Assembly (NCBI RefSeq): GCF_030268065.1 | Contig: NZ_BSDD01000002.1 | Span: forward strand, 310,001 to 374,000 | Reading direction: 5' to 3' | DNA: 64,000 nucleotides | Source of the DNA: Geothrix rubra | GTDB lineage: Bacteria > Acidobacteriota > Holophagae > Holophagales > Holophagaceae | Shown here: in pieces, positions 12,417-19,592 of the stretch | Position numbering within the stretch: the stretch's first letter is position 1 | Layout of the letters: each line of letters starts with the position of its first letter | Position numbers and translations under genes: made by a program | The notes under the pieces: model-generated | What the model was told of the DNA's origin: nothing | The model's input: the letters and a program-made list of their open reading frames with translations, nothing else | Databases searched by the model: none

Positions 12417-13025
12417 ATGCGCAAGCCCATTCTCATCGCCAGCCTCGCCGCGGGCCTGGCCCTCGCCCTGGGCTGCGGGAAGCCCGCCAGCAAGGACGCC
12501 AGCCGCGTCATCGCCAGCGCCGGAGGCGAGAAGATCACCGAGGCGGATTTCCAGGGCCTCGTGAAGGCCCTCTCCCCCGACCCGGCCCAGGCGGCGTCCT
12601 TCCTGAGCGACCCCGCCGCCCGCGAGGCCCGGGCCCAGCTGGCCGACCAGCTGGCCATGCAGAAGGCCATCGTGGCCTACGCCAACCTCCAGGGCCTGGC
12701 CAAGGACCCCGGCGTGCAGCGGCAGCTGGAGCGGGCTCAGGCGCAGGTCTACTTCCAGACGCTGATCCAGAAGCGCCTGGCCGGCGCCGAGCCCACCGAG
12801 GCCCAGCTCAAGGCCCTCTACGACGAGCGCATCGCCGCCCTGAAGGCCCAGGGCCAGGCCGGCTCGGTCCCGCCCTTCGACCAGGTGAAGGGCCAGCTCC
12901 CCAACCTCTGGCGCCAGCAGCGCCAGCAGGAGGCCGCCCAGGAACTCCAGAAGGAGATCCGCGAGCGCATCCCCGTCACCCTGGCCGACGACTACAAGCC
13001 CGTGGCCGCCCCCGCCGGGCAGTAG
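12417..13025 (+). CDS. Lipoprotein with SurA-N-like chaperone domain
   Basis: The protein has 202 residues. The signal peptide ends in a lipobox (LALALGCGKP). The segment IASAGGEKITEADFQGLVKAL through LADQLAMQKAIVAYANLQGLAKDPGVQRQLE has the layout of the SurA/PrsA N-terminal helical domain: a strand with a Gly-x-x-I-T turn, then long helices. The parvulin isomerase domain is absent. A helical C-terminus contains NLWRQQRQQEAAQELQKEIRE. It likely acts in the periplasm or outer membrane as a holdase-like factor, by inference. The ATG is preceded by GGGGGAG. A strong hairpin follows the stop. Confidence 0.82.
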   Translation: MRKPILIASLAAGLALALGCGKPASKDASRVIASAGGEKITEADFQGLVKALSPDPAQAASFLSDPAAREARAQLADQLAMQKAIVAYANLQGLAKDPGVQRQLERAQAQVYFQTLIQKRLAGAEPTEAQLKALYDERIAALKAQGQAGSVPPFDQVKGQLPNLWRQQRQQEAAQELQKEIRERIPVTLADDYKPVAAPAGQ

Positions 13026-13052
13026 CACCCGATCCCCGGGAGCACCCCATCC

Positions 13053-13094
13053 CGCCTGCAGCGAGGCCCCCGTCCGGGGGCCTCGCTGCAGGCG
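13053..13094 (+). terminator. Perfect 19-bp hairpin after the SurA-N-like lipoprotein gene
   Basis: Arms 13053-13071 and 13076-13094 are perfectly complementary (CGCCTGCAGCGAGG...) around a GTCC loop. No T-run follows, so termination may be Rho-assisted, or the element may act mainly as a 3' stabiliser. It begins 27 bp after the stop codon. Confidence 0.7.
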
Positions 13095-13101
13095 CCTGGA
13101 G

Positions 13102-13184
13102 ACGGCTGTGGCTTCGATCCCGTCTCTCCAGAATCAAAGACCCCCTAGCGGGGGTCGTTGATTCTGGTGCCTGGAGACGGAATC
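13102..13184. repeat. 83-bp direct repeat, copy 1, including a copy of the tRNA-Phe 3' end
   Basis: This is nearly identical to 13290-13372, with two mismatches by eye. It contains an ATTCTGG-flanked hairpin (GACCCCC...GGGGGTC) and the last 20 bases or so of tRNA-Phe (revcomp of 13165-13184), but the rest of a tRNA does not follow. It looks like a partial duplication of the tRNA 3' end plus its downstream hairpin. Confidence 0.85.
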
Positions 13185-13289
13185 CCCTCCTCCGGCGCTC
13201 CCGCGCCTCCCCCGGGCCGCACGCAGTCCAGGGGCGCCTCCGGCCTCCGCACGCGGTGCGTGCTCCGGCCTCCGAAACGCGCCCCGGGA

Positions 13290-13372
13290 ACGGCTGTGAC
13301 TTCGATCCCGTCTCTCCAGAATCAAAGACCCCCTGGCGGGGGTCGTTGATTCTGGTGCCTGGAGACGGAATC
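13290..13372. repeat. 83-bp direct repeat, copy 2, overlapping the 3' end of tRNA-Phe
   Basis: Matches 13102-13184. It holds a hairpin, GAATCAA-GACCCCC / GGGGGTC-TTGATTC, that lies immediately downstream of the tRNA on the minus strand and may be its processing or termination signal. The last 20 bp belong to the mature tRNA. Confidence 0.85.
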
Positions 13373-13428
13373 GAACCGCCGACACATGGATTTTCAGTCC
13401 ATTGCTCTACCAACTGAGCTACCCAGGC
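13353..13428 (-). tRNA. tRNA-Phe (anticodon GAA), CCA encoded
   Basis: Read on the minus strand it begins GCCTGGGTAGCTCAGTTGGT and ends with an encoded CCA, 76 nt in all. The acceptor stem pairs GCCTGGG with CTCCAGGC (last pair G-U). The D-loop contains AGTTGGTAGA, the anticodon loop is CTGAAAA giving GAA (Phe), and the T-arm contains GGTTCGATTCC. All arms fold in the normal way. Confidence 0.97.
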
Positions 13429-13438
13429 GGGAAGGGCC

Positions 13439-13466
13439 AGCATACCAGGGAGGGGCACATTTTCAA
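13439..13466 (-). promoter_or_regulatory. Candidate sigma-70 promoter of tRNA-Phe
   Basis: On the minus strand TTGAAA (13466-13461) and TATGCT (13444-13439) are separated by 16 bp. The -10 ends 10 bp before the mature tRNA 5' end, which is an expected distance for a stable RNA. Confidence 0.5.
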
Positions 13467-13517
13467 GTGCCGAAGCCTGCCGTACTGGTGCATCCTCAAT
13501 GGTTCAGCGAGGATGTC

Positions 13518-14198
13518 ATGGCCCGTCCCTCCAAGCACCGCGAGATCCAGGTCCAGAAGCCGGCCCAGAGCCTGGCCCATTTCCAGACGAAGCTGGCCCA
13601 GCCCCACGTGGAGGAGGTCGGCCTCCTGAAGCCCATCCTCATCGGCGCAGGCGTGGTGGTGGCCCTCGGATTGGCCGTCGGCGGCTGGCAGGCGTACCAG
13701 TCCCAGGCCGTCGAGAAGCACGAGGCCGCCCTGGCCCTGCTGCAGGAGGCCGTGGATGGCGATGGCCTCACCCCCGTCCCGGCGGCGGTCGCCGAGCAGC
13801 GGATGCGCGAGCGGCTGCCCCAGCTGGAAGCCCTGGTGAAGTCCGCGCCCTCCTCCCGCCGCGCCGCGGCCGAGGGCCTGCTGCAGACCTGGCGCCTGGA
13901 CCTCGACGGCAGGGCGCCGGAGGCCCCGGCCCCCACCGATCCCTGGAGCCGCATCCGGCTGGCCGAGCGGGCCATCGCCCTGGGCCAGGCCCCGGCCGCC
14001 CGCCAGCAGCTGGAGCCCCTGCGCGCCAAGGCCAAGCCCGGCCTGCCCTGGGCGGAGGCCTACTGGGCCGCGGTGCTGGACGCCGACCGTGTCGCCGCCG
14101 ACCGGACCCAGGCCTGGAAGGATCTGTCCGAATACAAGGCCCGCTTCAAGGGCCGCACCGACACCGGTGCCCTGGACACCCTCCTGCAGAGCATCTGA
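13518..14198 (+). CDS. Single-pass membrane protein with helical-repeat ectodomain (YfgM-like)
   Basis: The protein has 226 residues. A basic cytoplasmic N-terminus (about 1-36) precedes one transmembrane helix (LLKPILIGAGVVVALGLAVG). A mainly helical region follows, with Ala/Leu pairs as in TPR-type folds (EKHEAALALLQEAVDGD, RMRERLPQLEALVKSAPSSRRAAAEGLL, ARQQLEPLRAKAKPGLPWAEAYWAAVL). The architecture matches YfgM/TPR_21 proteins, which associate with the Sec translocon and periplasmic chaperones. The identity is by architecture only. ATG 13518 follows GAGG at 5 bp. It lies upstream of the phosphorylase gene with 22 bp between. Confidence 0.75.
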   Translation: MARPSKHREIQVQKPAQSLAHFQTKLAQPHVEEVGLLKPILIGAGVVVALGLAVGGWQAYQSQAVEKHEAALALLQEAVDGDGLTPVPAAVAEQRMRERLPQLEALVKSAPSSRRAAAEGLLQTWRLDLDGRAPEAPAPTDPWSRIRLAERAIALGQAPAARQQLEPLRAKAKPGLPWAEAYWAAVLDADRVAADRTQAWKDLSEYKARFKGRTDTGALDTLLQSI

Positions 14199-14220
14199 GC
14201 CAGACCGCCCGGGAGCCGCC

Positions 14221-15525
14221 ATGCGGATGTACGATCTCATCTACACCAAGAAGATGGGCGGCGAGCTCACCCCCGAGCAGATCGCGTTCTGGGTGAAGGG
14301 CGCCGCGGACGGGTCCATCCCGGACGAGCAGAGCGCCTCGCTGCTCATGGCCACCTGCTGGCGCGGGATGACCACGGCCGAGACCCTGGCCCTCACCCTG
14401 GCCATGCGGGACTCCGGCAAGCGCCTCGACCTCTCCGCCGTGCCCGGCGTGAAGGTGGACAAGCACAGCACCGGCGGCGTGGGCGACAAGACCACCCTCA
14501 TCCTCGGCCCCATCGTGGCGGCCTGCGGCGTGCCCTGCCCCATGTTCAGCGGCCGGGGCCTGGGTCACACCGGCGGCACCGTGGACAAGTTCGCCGCCAT
14601 CCCCGGCCTGCGGGTCGAGCTGAGCGAAGCCGAATTCCTGCGGAGCCTCGCGGAGACGGGCTTCGCCAATTCCGCCCAGACCGCCGACATCGCGCCGGCG
14701 GACCGCAAGCTCTACGCCCTGCGGGACATCACCGCCACCGTGGAGAGCATTCCCCTCATCACCGCCAGCATCATGTCCAAGAAGCTGGCCGGTGGCGCTG
14801 ACGCCCTCGTGCTCGACGTGAAGTGCGGGAGCTCCGCCTTCATGAAGACCCAGGAGGAGGCCCACACCCTGGCCCAGAGCATGGTGGACGTCGGCCGGGC
14901 CCACGGCATGCGCATCCGCGCCCTGGTGACCCGCATGGACGCGCCCCTGGGCTGGGCCATCGGCAACGCCCTCGAGGTCATGGAGTCCGTGGAGATCCTG
15001 CGCGGCGAGCACGGCGATTCCGAACTGGCCCAGATGAGCTTCCGACTGGCCGCGGAGATGCTCGTCCTGGGCGGCGCCGCGAAGGACCTGGCGGCCGCCG
15101 AGGCCCTGGTGGCGGCCAGCATCGCCAAGGGCACGGCCCTGGAGACCCTGCGCCGCTTCGTGGCCCTGAACGGCGGGGACGCCCGGGCCCTGGACGACTT
15201 CTCCCGCCTGCCCCAGGCCGGCCAGGTGGTGCAGGTCCGGGCCGACCGGACCGGCCATGTCGCCGCCATGGACGGACGTGCCCTGGGCATCCTGGCGATG
15301 GAGCTCGGCGCCGGCCGCAAGAACCAGGGGGATGTGCTCGACCTGGGGGTCGGTCTGCGCGTGCGCACCCGGGTGGGGGCGCGGATCGAAGCCGGCGAGC
15401 CCCTCTTCGACGTCCATGCCAAGACCGGCGCCGCGGTGGACCCGGCGGCCTTCCTGGCCACCCTGCGGATCAGCGACGGCCCCGTGGCCTCCGGGCCCTG
15501 GCTCCTGGAGCAGCTGGGGAACTGA
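14221..15525 (+). CDS. Pyrimidine-nucleoside (thymidine) phosphorylase
   Basis: The enzyme has 434 residues. It cleaves thymidine, uridine or deoxyuridine with phosphate to give base and (deoxy)ribose-1-phosphate in nucleoside salvage. Motifs include KVDKHSTGGVGDKT (phosphate-binding region), the family signature FSGRGLGHTGGTVDK, and ESIPLITASIMSKK with KCGSSAFM for the pyrimidine site. The C-terminal beta-domain holds LGAGRKNQGDVLDLGVGL. Length and motifs fit both DeoA and Pdp, which differ in specificity, so I give no symbol. Probably co-transcribed with the upstream membrane-protein gene. Confidence 0.93.
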   Translation: MRMYDLIYTKKMGGELTPEQIAFWVKGAADGSIPDEQSASLLMATCWRGMTTAETLALTLAMRDSGKRLDLSAVPGVKVDKHSTGGVGDKTTLILGPIVAACGVPCPMFSGRGLGHTGGTVDKFAAIPGLRVELSEAEFLRSLAETGFANSAQTADIAPADRKLYALRDITATVESIPLITASIMSKKLAGGADALVLDVKCGSSAFMKTQEEAHTLAQSMVDVGRAHGMRIRALVTRMDAPLGWAIGNALEVMESVEILRGEHGDSELAQMSFRLAAEMLVLGGAAKDLAAAEALVAASIAKGTALETLRRFVALNGGDARALDDFSRLPQAGQVVQVRADRTGHVAAMDGRALGILAMELGAGRKNQGDVLDLGVGLRVRTRVGARIEAGEPLFDVHAKTGAAVDPAAFLATLRISDGPVASGPWLLEQLGN

Positions 15526-16059
15526 CGCCGCCCAGGAACGTTCTGAACAGGTTCCGGGACAGAGGGATCACCCCCTATCCCCGGCCCTGCCATGCCCCCA
15601 AATCAACCAAAGACAAGGCGAAGATGCCTCGATGTCTTTGAGTCCTGAACTCATTTAATTTCTAGCCAACTCAAACAATTAAAAAAGATTCTGATCACCG
15701 GATGATTTATTTTTCACCCCGGTGCTCCGAGTGCTATAAAGGTGCCCCAAAGCACCAAGCTATTCGCAGGTCATCTTTCATGCCGTTCGCCCGTTAGACC
15801 CTCCACCAGGCGGGTTTCATGACCGGGGAAGCATGGACCCCCTCGTTCCCATCCCCTCGCGCCCACAGGCCCTCCGGCCTGCGGAAGCAGGGGCCATGCC
15901 TGGGCCAGCGCCTGGCCCCGGACACCGGAGCCCTGCCCCGCCCGGTGGTGGCCACGGCTCCACCCGAGCCGGCACCGCCCGGATCGGACATCGGGCGAAA
16001 GACGCACATCCACCCCCGGGGCCTGCCTTGCATGACCCCGAATTTCATGGAGGTTCCGC
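15526..16059. other. 534-bp intergenic region before the first Oar-like receptor
   Basis: The middle (about 15640-15740) is AT-rich, in contrast to its surroundings. An extended -10-like TGCTATAAA lies at 15732-15740, with only a weak -35. An inverted repeat GGTGCT (15721-15726) / AGCACC (15751-15756) straddles it. Transcription from there would give a leader of about 300 nt rich in GC hairpins. I do not recognise a known riboswitch class in it. Confidence 0.4.
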
Positions 16060-19000
16060 ATGTACTGCCGCTTCTCTTCCATAGGTCGCCTCGCAACCCT
16101 CCTCGCCCTCGGGGGCGTGATGCTGTACGCCCAGGACGCCACGACGGGCGCCATCTCCGGAACGGTGACGGGTCCCAATGGCGCCTTGATCCCCGGAGCC
16201 AGGGTCATACTCGATGGCGGCCGGGGACAGGTCGTTCGCGTGACCGATGCCAACGGAGCCTTCAGGGCCTCCGCGCTCATCCCGGGCCAGTACCAGATCA
16301 CCGTGACGGCGCCCGGATTCGAAACCGCGGCCAAGCTGACGGCCATCGCCTCCATCAACAACCTGACCCCGGTCAGGATCACGATGACCCGGGCCGCGGG
16401 CGCCGTGGTCGAAGTGCTCGCCACCTCCCAGGCCCTGGATACGACGACCCAGACCTCGGGGTCGACGTTCACGTCGGAGACGATCTCCTCGCTTCCCCTG
16501 GGGCGATCCTTCTCCTCCATCGTGAACCTCGCCGCCGGCGTGTCCAGCAGCGGCATTGACGCCAACAACCCCTCGGTGGGCGGGTCCTCCGGTCTGGAGA
16601 ACCAGTACGTCATCGACGGTGTCAACACCACCGGGGCCGGCTACGGCGCCAACGGCTCCTACTCGATCGTCTACGGCTCCCTGGGCACCGGCATCAACAC
16701 CGACTTCATCAGCGAGGTGCAGATCAAGAGCTTCGGCATGGACGCGGAGTTCGGCGGCGCCACCGGCGGCATGGTCAACGCCGTCACCAAGACGGGCGAC
16801 AACACCCTGCATGCCCAGGTCTTCGCCTACTTCGACATCGACAGCCTCCAGGCCAAGGACAAGGTCCCGCCCCGGATCGACCCGAGCCTGCGCATCCCCC
16901 TGTCCTTTGACAGCAGGAACCGGTACGAGATCGGGTTCACGGTCTCCGGTCCCGTCATCAAGGACCGGCTCTTCTATTTCATCGGGTACAACCCCATCCG
17001 GAGCTCGATCAAGCGGACCCAGGTGGACCCGGACCAGCCCTTCTACGGGCGCCAGGTCGAGCAGAAGACCGAGACCGACACCTACTACGGGAAATTGAAC
17101 TGGACGATCACCTCCAGCCAGTCCCTGGAGTTCAGCATCTTCGGGGATCCGGGCAAGCTGCCCTTCGGGCCCAACCTCGCCAACTCCCTCTACGATGCTC
17201 CCGATTCCTGGGAGGAGGTGGAGTTCGGCGGCCGCAACTGGACCCTGAAATACAACGGCGTCTTCTTCAGTGACTTCCTGGTGGAGGCCCGAGTCTCGCA
17301 GGCCAACAACAAGTTCCGGCGCAAGCTGGGACCCACCACGCAGTCGCATTTCCAGGTCCTGGATGTCTACACCGGCTTCGGGTACGCCCCGGGCCCCGGC
17401 TATGTCGATGGCACCGATGACCGCAACCGCCAGTACGACCTGAAGCTCACGAAGATCTTCGGCCCCCTTGAACTGAAGGCCGGGTACTTCAAGGAGGACA
17501 TCGAGCACAAGGGGGGCAATTCCTACCAGGGACCCGCCGGCTTCGTGGACCCCCACGTCGAAGCGACCGGTCAGCCCTATTCCAGCGGCGCCCAGGTGCG
17601 CCAGCGCTACTACATGCTCGATCCCACCCTCGTGGATGCCGCGGGGCACACGCCCTTGAGCAACATCGCCCCGTACTTCCGGATCGTCCGCGCCCGCACC
17701 TCGCCCCCGCTCATCCCCACCTCCGCCCCCTGGGAAGGCTACTTCGTCCAGGCCAAGTACTCCTGGAACAACCGGCTGTTCCTGAAGGCGGGATTCCGCT
17801 GGGAGCAGGAAGACATGAAGGGCCTCCAGCAGACCTACAAGTTCAAGGCCGCCGATGCCATGGCGCCCCGCATCTCCATCACCTGGGATCCCGAGGGTGA
17901 CGGGAGAAGCAAGGTCTACGCCTTCTATGGCAAGTACTTCGAGAAGGTCCCCCTCGACCTCGCCGTCCGCTCCCTCAGCACCGAGATCGGCGTCAGCCGC
18001 TCCGACTTCTACAACATCAACAGCGCCTACAACGTGCTCAGCAACCCGATCGAGAACGGCGTCTCCATCCGCGACGTCCGGCCCGACCTGGCGAGCGGCT
18101 ATGGCGTGGCCGGATCCACCAATTCCACCCACTTCATCGGCAGCGCCGGCTTCCTGACCCCGGTCCTCCCCGGGACCAAACTCCCCTACACCACGGAATA
18201 CGTGCTCGGCTGGGACATGCGCCCCTATGAGGGCGTCTCCGTGAGCAACCGGGTCATCTACCGATCCGTGGGCCGGGTCCTCGAGGACATGGGCATCGAT
18301 GGCGGGAACAACCTCCCCTACTACATCGCCAATCCCGGCGAGAACTCCTACCTCATCGGCGACCTGGCCAGGGCCATCGACCCCACCCTGGGGAACAGCG
18401 TGACCCCCACCGCCACCTGGCCGAAGCCGAAGCGCGACTACTGGGCCTATGAATTCGAGGTGATGAAGACCGCCCCGCACTGGACCGGCTTCATGAACCT
18501 TCGTCTTTCCAGGCTTGAGGGGAACTATGAGGGCCTGTTCCGGAACGACAACGGGCAGAGCGATCCGAACATCACCTCCCTCTATGACTTCTCCCTGGAA
18601 TACATGAAGAAGTATGAAGACCCGGCCAACCCCGACTACCACCCCCGGGGGTTGACCGGCGAGGAGGCCTTCGCCTCCGGCCCCCTGCCCAATGACCGCA
18701 CCGTCGTGGCCAATGGCGGGCTCACCTACCAGTGGGACAGCGGCTTCTCCCTCACCACCCTGGTCAAGTTCCAGACGGGGACGCCCCTGAACAAGCTTTA
18801 CGGGCTCATCGACTACGACAACAACGGCGAGCTCGCCGCCGGCGGCCGGGGTTCCCAGGGCCGCACGCCCAACACCCTCAACTTCGACCTGAGCGCCCAG
18901 TACGTCTGGACGATGGCCAACAAGCACCAGATCTCCGCACGCGTGGACGTCTTCAACCTGTGGAATGTCCACAAGCCCGTCACCTACGATCAGGACTACG

Positions 19001-19095
19001 AGGCCGCGGTGGACGCCCCCAACGCCAACTTCATGAACGTCCTCACCTACCAGACGGCGCGCCGGATCCGGCTCGGGGTGAAGTACCAGTTCTGA
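16060..19095 (+). CDS. Oar-like TonB-dependent receptor 1
   Basis: The protein has 1011 residues. A signal peptide (LATLLALGGVMLYAQ) is followed by a carboxypeptidase-regulatory-like beta-sandwich (about 25-110, GAISGTVTGPNGALIPGARV). Next comes a plug domain (about 115-250, SLPLGRSFSSIVNLAAGVS, NQYVIDGVNTTGAG, GGATGGMVNAVTKTGDN), then a long beta-barrel ending in aromatic Phe (VKYQF), as expected for BamA recognition. The layout matches Oar/OmpA-related receptors of Acidobacteria and Myxobacteria. The substrate is unknown and no clear TonB box is seen. GGAGGT lies 5 bp before ATG. A UUCG hairpin terminator follows. Confidence 0.9.
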   Translation: MYCRFSSIGRLATLLALGGVMLYAQDATTGAISGTVTGPNGALIPGARVILDGGRGQVVRVTDANGAFRASALIPGQYQITVTAPGFETAAKLTAIASINNLTPVRITMTRAAGAVVEVLATSQALDTTTQTSGSTFTSETISSLPLGRSFSSIVNLAAGVSSSGIDANNPSVGGSSGLENQYVIDGVNTTGAGYGANGSYSIVYGSLGTGINTDFISEVQIKSFGMDAEFGGATGGMVNAVTKTGDNTLHAQVFAYFDIDSLQAKDKVPPRIDPSLRIPLSFDSRNRYEIGFTVSGPVIKDRLFYFIGYNPIRSSIKRTQVDPDQPFYGRQVEQKTETDTYYGKLNWTITSSQSLEFSIFGDPGKLPFGPNLANSLYDAPDSWEEVEFGGRNWTLKYNGVFFSDFLVEARVSQANNKFRRKLGPTTQSHFQVLDVYTGFGYAPGPGYVDGTDDRNRQYDLKLTKIFGPLELKAGYFKEDIEHKGGNSYQGPAGFVDPHVEATGQPYSSGAQVRQRYYMLDPTLVDAAGHTPLSNIAPYFRIVRARTSPPLIPTSAPWEGYFVQAKYSWNNRLFLKAGFRWEQEDMKGLQQTYKFKAADAMAPRISITWDPEGDGRSKVYAFYGKYFEKVPLDLAVRSLSTEIGVSRSDFYNINSAYNVLSNPIENGVSIRDVRPDLASGYGVAGSTNSTHFIGSAGFLTPVLPGTKLPYTTEYVLGWDMRPYEGVSVSNRVIYRSVGRVLEDMGIDGGNNLPYYIANPGENSYLIGDLARAIDPTLGNSVTPTATWPKPKRDYWAYEFEVMKTAPHWTGFMNLRLSRLEGNYEGLFRNDNGQSDPNITSLYDFSLEYMKKYEDPANPDYHPRGLTGEEAFASGPLPNDRTVVANGGLTYQWDSGFSLTTLVKFQTGTPLNKLYGLIDYDNNGELAAGGRGSQGRTPNTLNFDLSAQYVWTMANKHQISARVDVFNLWNVHKPVTYDQDYEAAVDAPNANFMNVLTYQTARRIRLGVKYQF

Positions 19096-19116
19096 TCAGA
19101 CGCTTCCAGGCACTCG

Positions 19117-19140
19117 GAACGGGCCCTTCGGGGCCCGTTC
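19117..19140 (+). terminator. Hairpin terminator of receptor 1
   Basis: A 10-bp perfect stem, GAACGGGCCC / GGGCCCGTTC, closes a TTCG tetraloop 21 bp after the stop. Only a short T/C tail follows. Confidence 0.8.
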
Positions 19141-19592
19141 TCATGGAAGGCCGGATGCCTCGAGTCGGGCCCGCCCCAGGGCTGGCCGCGCCCTGCCCAC
19201 CGGCTGCCGCCCCTCCCGGAGGCGGTGGGCGGCCACCCTGGGGCTGCACCGATACCGTTCGAGGGCCATCCACGGTTTCTTGCTGATGAACTTGAAACTC
19301 AATAAGTGTCCTGTCCTCACCGGGTCTTGGATACATTGATTTCCAGGAAGATAGCGATGCCCTGGCCGAACAAACCGGCGTTGGGTGCGATCCGCTAAGG
19401 TTTGGTTCCCGTGTTCCCGGGATTTATTTCTGTTTTCATCACCCTCATGGCTACAATAGGCCTCCAAAGCCATTCAGTTCTTTCCCTACCCCCGCCGCTG
19501 TACCCGTCCCCATTGGGACCCCCCCCACAGGGGCGAGGTCGTTTCCCCACTGCGGAGTCTGGAATCCCGACTCCGGTTTCCTGGAGGATGCA
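19141..19592. other. Intergenic region between receptors 1 and 2 with a long GC hairpin
   Basis: The 5' part contains a 72-nt hairpin at 19173-19244: outer arms GCCCCAGGG / CCCTGGGGC, then TGGCCGC / GCGGCCA, then CCGCC / GGCGG. From about 19270 the sequence becomes AT-richer and likely holds the promoter of receptor 2. TACAAT at 19452-19457 is a possible -10 without a convincing -35. No coding frame is credible here. Confidence 0.4.

Noticed and set aside
13386-13517. Longer N-terminus of the YfgM-like protein starting inside the tRNA
   Set aside because: It would read through tRNA-Phe and the tRNA promoter on the other strand. ATG 13518 has a ribosome-binding site.
15780-16059. Possible cyclic-di-GMP or cobalamin riboswitch before receptor 1
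   Set aside because: The leader is long and structured, but I could not find the conserved core sequences of either class.
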